Shown piece after piece: positions 57,073-64,000 of a stretch of 64,000 nt of DNA; the first letter of the stretch is position 1; each line of letters opens with the position of its first letter. Source of the DNA: Tipula vernalis (Eukaryota; Arthropoda; Insecta; Diptera; Tipulidae); the NCBI GenBank assembly GCA_958295665.1, contig OY282560.1:207560420-207624419 (forward strand), given 5' to 3'. The translations under genes were made by a program, and so were the position numbers. A model generated the notes under the pieces. The model had not been told where the DNA came from and did not search any database. It was given only the letters and a program-made list of their open reading frames with translations.

Positions 57073-60000
57073 GGATAGGTTTTTACGTTCGTGTTGTCGG
57101 AGGTAATTTTAAATTTTCCTTGGATGAAAATCTGGGATAACATCAAGGCAATCATTAAATTTTAATGTTCTAATACCTAGGTATAGTGTTTTGTACTTGA
57201 TGTAATTCCTAAATATTATATGTATTAATAAACAATTTAAGCTTTCATTTTACCAAAAGTAATTATCCTTGAAAGTTTACAATAAGTCTTAAGGATAGAA
57301 TGGATGGATACTCAATCTTAGATAAATACATTCACCCAACATTTATCTTATCTCTCTAATATTTATTTGTTATTTTTATTTTTGTATCAAAATCACAACA
57401 ACTGCAATACAATCAAAATTGAATTGGGAAGATATATTTTGCCATTCTAAATGCCGTTTATTTGTGCGGATGAGATGGACAAAATATTGTAAAAAGCCAG
57501 CAATATTGTTTCATTATACATATTTTTAAAGAATTCCACTTTGATTTACAATTTAATATGGGGGATTTGGTTAATTATTTCCGTCTTAGCAAATACTACA
57601 AAAAATTTGAATCGACACGTGTGTGTTAAAGCTTAGAAATGAATAATATATGTGTATTAGGAACATTTCAAAATTATGCGTCATCATGACGATGATGAGT
57701 GCATTTGACTAAAGGAAATTCCACAATTCGTATACAATAGCAGCAAAACTAAAGTATTTTCCAAGACCGGATGTGATTATATAATTTTATAAAACTTATT
57801 TTTATCTGCTTTGTTATCATTTAACAAACTTTATTTTCTTTCTTTGTTTAAGATGCATTTGATGGGTTCTTTCTCTGTTTTTGTGTAGTTTTTTAATTGA
57901 AAAACTTTATTTTTGTGTACATGTATATGTGTGGTATGTAAGTTGTTATATATTGTATATATACGTACAAAGTTTAAACGATATTTAAAGTAATTTTTAA
58001 GTAGGAACACATGTAACGTTCAAAAATTGTAAGAAAATTTGTTTGTTATACGTGACATTTTTATATAATCCGCATTCCGCAGAGATACACGCAATGAAGT
58101 TTATATTGTAACTTTCAGTCGTTTTTTTTTTATTTCAATAAACTTTAATCGATTTTCAATTTTTACTTTTTGTTGAAAATACACTTTTTTAGGCGTTGTC
58201 ATCAATATTACCTTTGGGGTGTGCTATATATGTATACGTACACGGTTCGTGGAAAACCATGTACGTGATAAAAACGTATATTTTTGTTTGATTTTAAAAA
58301 AGAAAATTGTAATAATTTTATGTAGACGCCTCGTATAGTTTTTTATTTTCTGTGTATATCGTTTCGTTTCGGCTTAGTTTTCTGGCAGGAAGAAAAGCGC
58401 TTTGATTTTCTGTTTTGTTTTTTTTTTTTTATATTTTTGCTTGTTTCAGATTTATTTTTGTACAGTTTTCTAGTTTACTACACACGAGTATATTTGGATG
58501 GTAATCGTAATTTTTTACTTTTTATTTTAATTTTGTTGTGGAATGGCGTGTTGTTTTTTTACGTATACTGTGGATTTTATAAAATATTCATGAAGTAGTC
58601 ACAGACAAAAAATACATATTTATGTGTAAAAGCATCTACATTAAAAAAAACACAATTAGACATAAAGCACATAGTCTAACAAACAAATCATATTCTTGGC
58701 AAGGAATTTCGTTTTAAAGAGTGAATTACAAAAAGGGTGGTTCTTAATGCAATTTTACTCTCACTAGTTTCGTCTTTACGCCTAACAGTTTATTTGGAAT
58801 GTGAGCGTTTTTTATGTTTCTTTTTTATCGTAATCTAAACATTAACGTGGTAAATCGGTCCAACAACTAGGACTTATGAGAAACTAACAAAAAAAAAATC
58901 GTCAAATGTATGAAGGATACTGGTTGTTTAACTTACTTCTTATAAAATGGAACTGGAGAGAGAAATTAACAACATTTATTTATTATTGACAACTGCACAG
59001 CATACAGGATTAAGCCAATATATGCTGCCACATTTAAAGTGGAAAAACATCAATCCATAAATAAAGCATTAATTACATAAGAGTAGAAAAAAATACATAA
59101 ATATTCTTTTATACTAAATTATTTTTTGCAGATCTAAGTTACAAACCAAACCAAGACCAGTGGGAGTGAAAACTAGGAATATTAATTTTACAACAGTATC
59201 TTTATGTAGGAGTATTCTTGATGAAGAAAACTGATTTATATCTTTTCCGAATCACCGACAGTGACATGTTGGAAATAGGACTTCCGTCCCTGAAATTCCC
59301 GCGATTTGTGAATATTTTCCACTCCACCGTGCCATTTTTAACTTTATGGAATTAATGAGAAAGTCACCGATGATGGTTGCAATGCTAAAACAAATAAAGA
59401 CACGTTATTATGGAACTAGATAGTAGTGTAAATAACTGAATATTATGTTAGATAGCCATATCTGCTGGAGTACTTTAGAGAGCACGTTGGAATGGTTACT
59501 TAGTAAAAATAACACTTCGCGAACTGTAAATTTACGAAATAGGGATGAACGTATGTATAGTATATTGAGCAATGCGGTTGTCGACCTAAAAATGTTCTTA
59601 AACCGCTGAAGATAATTTCAAATACTCAAAGCTGTAGCGATTTCATCATTATTGTTAACAAATTTAAAAGAACAGGCAACTATTATTGATTATAGACGTT
59701 AAAACTTCTTTCACAGACAAATGAAATTAGGAATGATGCATTATGGAATGAGCTCAAAATCCGAAATGGCCTCTTTATAGTAGGACCATTGGAAGCAAAC
59801 TTCCAGCTGAATGTACATAGTTTATCTAAAGAATTAAACCAAACTATCGCACTGTTATGTAGAAGCGACGAATTTTTAATTTCAAAAATTGAGCTACTGA
59901 TTTAATACCCTATTAAAAATCGGTGTTCAGATTAGTCAAAAAGGTAATAAAAGTGCAATACTACCGCACTACCTAATAAAATTTTGAAAGTCCAGGTTAT

Positions 60001-61929
60001 GCAGTCAAATAAGCCGTTTAATAGGAATATTACTTTTGAGCAAAATTAATTAAACTAAAGTTTGCATTTAAAATTGTTGTCTGGTTTAACAATCTAGTTT
60101 AAACGTAACGACCTTGTCTTGGTCGTCCATATCTGTGTTCTATATTATTCTTTTTATTAATGTGAATGTCAAAAATTTTAAAATTGAGCAACACGCACCA
60201 AGCCCTAAGGCGGCCTTTTTTTTAGCAAACCTTTTGTGTTATTCTTAAATGATACTAATTGTTCGTGTTTTATGTGTTCAGCCGAGTCTAATTGTTTATC
60301 TGTCTAGCTTGAGCTACTGTTGTTTAGCTTTCCAATAGTTCAAAAAGCTCTTATCAGGGCTTGTGCCATTTTAATATTCAATACAAAATTAAGCAGCCAG
60401 TAACTACATGAGCTACATATTTTTAATTATTAAAAATTTCTTAATAAAAATAGAATTTTGTTTGGCATAGAAGATATCAAGATATAAAACTGAACAACAT
60501 ATTTAAAAAATGCATTATTAAGTTAATTGCTCTAAATTATCAGCAATTTAAAAAAATCAACTTTTAATTAGAATGAACTTATAAAAAAAAAATTTGAATG
60601 TAGTACTAATTGAGCAAAATATTTTGCGTGCGACCTCCTTCATTATTTTGAGCAACATCATGAATTTGGATACCATTCAATAATATGAGTTATTTTCGAA
60701 CACAATTAATTTTGTGTACAACTTTGATTTAAGCAAAACTAATTAAACTAAAGATTGTATAATTTTGTTTAACAATTTTGGAAACTGAGCAATTAATTTT
60801 AGCCTTTAAAATTAGAGTGCTAAATTGGTAATCATAGTTGTTAACCAAATTCAAATTTTAAATATTATAATATGTATGTATGTATATACCAAGATTAATA
60901 AAAGGTAGTAATTAGATGTATAATTAATTGCCTTTGTGGTTCATTATATAGCAACAAATATAATTAAAATACCAAAACTTCTGTTCAAGGTGTAATCAGT
61001 ACTGGTTGTTTCTACTTTAGGTAGTGGTTTACAAATTCGGGTCAAATTATTCTGTTTCCTTTGAAACAAGAAAAAGGAACAACCAATATAATTGAGTATG
61101 GAGCTCGGTGTCGCTTCGTTCGTATCAGTTAAACAACAGAAAATTAGATATCAACAAGGTCCCGAAACCTAAATTAAGTAAGGGCCCATTTTTTCAGTTA
61201 CAAACTAAATTAGCACAGTTGCGATATTTAGCGCATCCCATTTTTTTCTAGATACAAAATTATTTTAGTTTTAAGACCTATTTTTTAAGGTCTCCAGAAT
61301 TCCAATTCTGGCTCCATGACAAGCGAGAATAAGAAAGGACTCGATTTTTATTTCGGCTATTCGATGTTGCAGACCTGGTACAAGGAAAATAAGGTGCTAA
61401 GCTTAAGCCAAAAATGGAAAAATATTAAAATTTAAAATTGTTCGAATTTTAGGTATCGGATAGAAATCTTGCCATGTCTCGAAGCCCAGGAAATCGCGAG
61501 AGTCACAAAATTACAATTCCGTTTCCTGGGAATGTAAAAGATCCGGGAACGGGCAAGCTAGATAGGTCAAATTCTGAAAAGTACATCATATGGTTGGATT
61601 CCAATCGATTAATAATTGAAGAAAGGTTTAGATTTGGTCTAGAAAGCAATGGCTGAAAAAATTGCACGGGACGAGTCCTGAAAATCGGAGCATACAGTAA
61701 GAACTTATCAAGTAGGATCCTTCTATTTTCTAGAGTGATAAAGTTCAATTTAATACACCGAGTTTCTAAAGCCATAAAATTATTCGAAGGCGGAAACTTC
61801 TAACTAAAAACCTAGTTAATCTTCTCTGAACATCTAGTTAATCTTCTCTTATGATACACATTCTAAGTTAATTCGAATCTAGTTACAGAATAATACAGAA
61901 GGATATTACAGATTTTTAGAGTGTTTACC
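57073..61929. other. long AT-rich gene-less stretch
   Basis: No supportable gene. T runs (58428-58440) and ATGTATGTATGTATA (near 60872) are present. A 60-codon plus frame at 61474-61656 is Arg/Asp/Gly-rich and less AT-rich than its surroundings, but has no recognisable family and no partner exons. Confidence 0.45.
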
Positions 61930-62125
61930 ACGTCAGAATATAAATTCTAAAGTTTTAACATCAACGTGTAAGTCAAAGCATAACTCTGAATGTAATATGA
62001 CGCCTAAATCTTTAATATTATCCACTTTTTCCACAACTATTAATGTTGATGCATTTCTTAAAATTAATGTGGCCTCAAGAATATTAAGACTTTTCTGTTG
62101 ATTTTTTCCATTTTCTCCAAGCCAT
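61930..62125 (-). pseudogene. Jockey/CR1-type RT thumb fragment
   Basis: The minus strand reads LNILEATLILRNAS, then VDNIKDLGVILHSELCFDLH. It matches the 'v..vkDLGV.lDs.L.f..H' block after the RT catalytic domain. It is probably the 3' part of the relic whose 5' part lies at 62821-63560. Confidence 0.72.
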
Positions 62126-62509
62126 CAAAAAATTAAATCCTACATTTTTGTAATTCGAAGTCGTTCGATTTCTCTTGGTCATCTAGTAGTAGTGGTTAAT
62201 GGTTGAAGGTAATGGCTCGTTACTATGGCTGTGAGCTTTTCGGAAGTACCTTAAATCCCTCTATTTTGTTGATCATTATAATACTTTGTGATCGACATAA
62301 ATTGCCACCAATAATTCGTTATAAAGTATAGAAACATTTCTCTACGTATTAACGATGATTTTATGTTGCAAGTATACTTATTTGATATTTTTCCTAAATG
62401 AAACATTACGCTACACTATTCTTTATAAAATTGACCAGGGGTCAAGTATGCTGATAGAGCCTTTTTGTAAATAAGGGTAAGTTGCATTTTAGGAGAGAAA
62501 CAAAAACAT

Positions 62510-62598
62510 AAAATGGAATGTCAGTCAGTATTACTCCGACTCCGCCAAAATAGTCCGACTCCTCGACTTCAACTCCCGACTCCGACTTCGCAGCCCTG
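62510..62598 (-). mobile_element. orphan hAT-like end related to the 22102 element
   Basis: Read inward from 62598: CAGGGCTGCGAAGTCGGAG, then GGAGTCGG repeats. This is the same terminal type as CAGGGCTGTGGAGTCGG at 22102. No second end is visible within the window in the right orientation, so this is a fragment. Confidence 0.7.
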
Positions 62599-62820
62599 CT
62601 TTAAACGATTATTAAAATTATCAGCAGCAGTTCAAATCATTTCTAGAGGCATTTCATCCCAGACCTTATCGCAGCACGTAATGATTTCAAATTTTTATGT
62701 GGTATTGCATAACAGGTATAGGTTTTGGCTTCTGGCAATAATTCGAGCGTCTCCGGGAGGTGTTTTTGACCAAATATGGTCATTTTGCCATTTTGGTAAA
62801 AAGAGAATCACTTTCAAGAA

Positions 62821-63560
62821 TCATGATTGGTTATAAACTGATTTGAAATGATCTACGAAAAGCTGACAAGCTTCGCATTGTTGAATGGTTGGATTGTTTT
62901 TATGGTGACTTATTTTGCAGAAACATCTTGCTAGAATAACAATTGCTAGGTTGAAGTGACCTCTGATAGTAAATAATTTACAATAGAATTGCTTTTTTGT
63001 CACTCTCGATATGCGCTAAATGTAAGCTTAAGCATTTTATAATTTGAAATTTGACTTTCCTTCTATATTCTGAAAACATAGAATAATCGACCTGATTTTT
63101 ATGCGACCTAAAACATAAAGCATATTTTTTACCTTTAATAAGGCACTCGAGATAGTTTGAATACCAATTAGGAAACTTTTCTCTTTTTACAAACACTCTA
63201 TCAGAGTACTCGTCTAGAAAGTAAAGTTTTTAGATAGAAAGTAAAGTTTTCCAAAGTCTGGTTAGAAAGTAAAGTTTCCCAATCCATGCATGCAAGTTTT
63301 TCCGCCAATTTGGTTTTTGAATTTGTATTCGACAGAAACAGATCGAGGAGTTTGTTTTGTATGTGTGTAGCATGGATTCGACGGAAAAACAACTTTTCAC
63401 GATTTTAAATAGCTGTTTTGTTCTTTGGAAAATTTCAAAAACAAAAATACGAGTATTTACAGGTAATATGACTTCCCTTGGTTTAAAATTAAAAACATCT
63501 TTTTTGGTCCCAGATATCTGGGAGGACTTGTACATGACGTTTACAATGTATGGCATATCC
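62821..63560 (-). pseudogene. Jockey-type non-LTR relic: endonuclease end and pre-RT linker
   Basis: From 63556 downward in shifting frames: NKLLDLFLSNTN (the 'r.LDLvfvn' block of the endonuclease), DWETLLSNQTLENFTFYLKT, then KREKFPNWYSNYLECLIKGK with YSMFSEYRRKVKF (the 'k.p.W.s..l..li..K...' linker typical of Jockey/CR1). CEACQLFVDHFKSVYNQS marks the start of the RT region. The RT core is missing; between this and 61930-62125 lie the hAT-like end and unassigned sequence. Confidence 0.78.
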
Positions 63561-63602
63561 TAGCCGGTATACCAAGTCTTACTCGGGCAAATATTACTAA
63601 AT

Positions 63603-64000
63603 ACTAGCTATTATACCCGGTGATACCCGGCGAAGTGTTATTCAATTATAAGCCATATATTTTCAAAGCAAATTCTAATACGAAGCGAGCAAAGAGCATA
63701 ACTTAACATGGATTTAGGATGCCGTAATAAGGGGCATTGTCTCATATCCGAGTTCCAAAAAATTCTTGTAATGTTATTTTATTTCCTTATTACTTACAAT
63801 ATCCAGTTTTTTTTTCAATTTTAAGCAAAAATATACAATTTGTGAAATTATCAGGGCTTGAATATGCGACCTTTTCATTAAATTACTGCCGGCTAAACGA
63901 CCAAAGGCTGCTCTTGTCCTTCGTTAGAAATTAGAAACACTTGGCGACAAACGCATTTTAGTGGGAATCACTGAAATCCTCGGAATGTAGGTGTCCTTTC
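63603..64000 (-). mobile_element. second Helitron 3' end, element continues past the window
   Basis: CTAG at 63604-63607 has A outside it on the plus strand (T on the element strand). On the minus strand the last bases are CGCCGGGTATCACCGGGTAT then AATAGCTAG. It shares CGCCGGGTATC and the CTAG-T ending with the Helitron at 40278. Toward 63850-63930 a tRNA-like segment (minus strand: TTTAGCCGGCAG, then GGTCGCATATTCAAGCCC) is suggested but weak. No coding region is seen before the window ends. Confidence 0.6.

Noticed and set aside
59230..59365. Plus-strand segment reading DLYLFRITDSDMLEIGLPSL, reminiscent of a SAM domain helix
   Set aside because: Only one short block matches; no flanking SAM helices or exons could be read, so the resemblance may be accidental.
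61474..61656. 60-codon plus frame starting MSRSPGNRESHK, with an overlapping minus frame
   Set aside because: No family, no splice partners, and both strands are open, which suggests composition, not coding.
62600..62820. Minus-strand hint of a Tc1-like transposase tail (VWDEMPLEMI)
   Set aside because: Too short, broken by stops, and no second motif supports it.
1..64000. CRISPR array, prokaryotic operons or ribosomal RNA
   Set aside because: No regularly spaced repeats with unique spacers, no Shine-Dalgarno-led gene runs and no rRNA-like sequence; the window is eukaryotic.

Overview
The window looks like repeat-dense, AT-rich intergenic or intronic DNA from an insect, most likely a higher fly. 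The evidence is the mix of element families (Jockey/CR1-type and LOA/I-type non-LTR retrotransposons, Ty3/gypsy, mariner, piggyBac, hAT-like elements, a Helitron and CAAA-tailed tRNA SINEs), the very short introns in the one spliced gene seen, and the ATGTATGTA/ACATACATA and CAA/ATC simple repeats. The organism is inferred from style only. No conserved host gene is visible. Almost every recognisable protein segment belongs to a decayed mobile element.

Layout: 1-9.4 kb holds a 196-bp MITE (3054-3249), a hairpin (3783-3934), a tRNA-derived SINE with a perfect 14-bp target duplication (4266-4533), an endonuclease-like relic (7441-7623) and a second, older SINE (9049-9318). 9.4-16.9 kb is nested. 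A hAT-like end at 9441 and another at about 16.84 kb enclose an unfamiliar ~2.95-kb element (about 11.6-14.56 kb) and a minus-strand CR1/Jockey relic (14.7-16.5 kb). The unfamiliar element has matching ACGGAAAAAA ends and oppositely oriented TTCTTG/CAAGAA motif arrays. It encloses a compact minus-strand gene that I read as four exons (12387-13079). This gene and element are the main discovery candidate.

21.4-24.5 kb is a minus-strand gypsy relic (gag, RT start, RNase H, integrase) split by a 1.64-kb hAT-like element whose 8-bp target duplications differ at one base. That insert carries LTR-like signals, a hairpin-MITE copy and a second type of tRNA-like SINE. About 25.5-27.1 kb has gag/ORF1-like traces. 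28471-30545 is a piggyBac element with both TTAA targets intact but large coding deletions. 33.4-36.1 kb combines a hairpin MITE, tandem repeats, and a 735-bp long-inverted-repeat element inserted at TA into a Jockey/CR1-type reverse transcriptase.

37406-38785 is a mariner relic with TA targets, with a SINE inserted in it. 39.6-46.4 kb has an RT scrap, an IS630/mariner C-terminal relic, a large minus-strand Helitron (Rep plus PIF1-like helicase; 3' CTAG at 40278) and an LOA/I-type retrotransposon that joins the Helitron Rep inside its RNase H. 50.3-53.3 kb is another non-LTR element, with a ~630-bp insert flanked by 18-bp repeats. 53.5-57.1 kb holds an RT scrap, a possible THAP fragment, a gypsy RNase H relic, a ~340-bp inverted repeat and a 909-bp element with CAGGGGCC ends. 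61.9-64 kb holds a Jockey-type relic, an orphan hAT-like end and a second Helitron 3' end.

The coding parts are fragments in many frames, so nearly all the elements are expected to be immobile. The sequence is most informative as a layered record of insertions, several with target duplications that fix the order of events.
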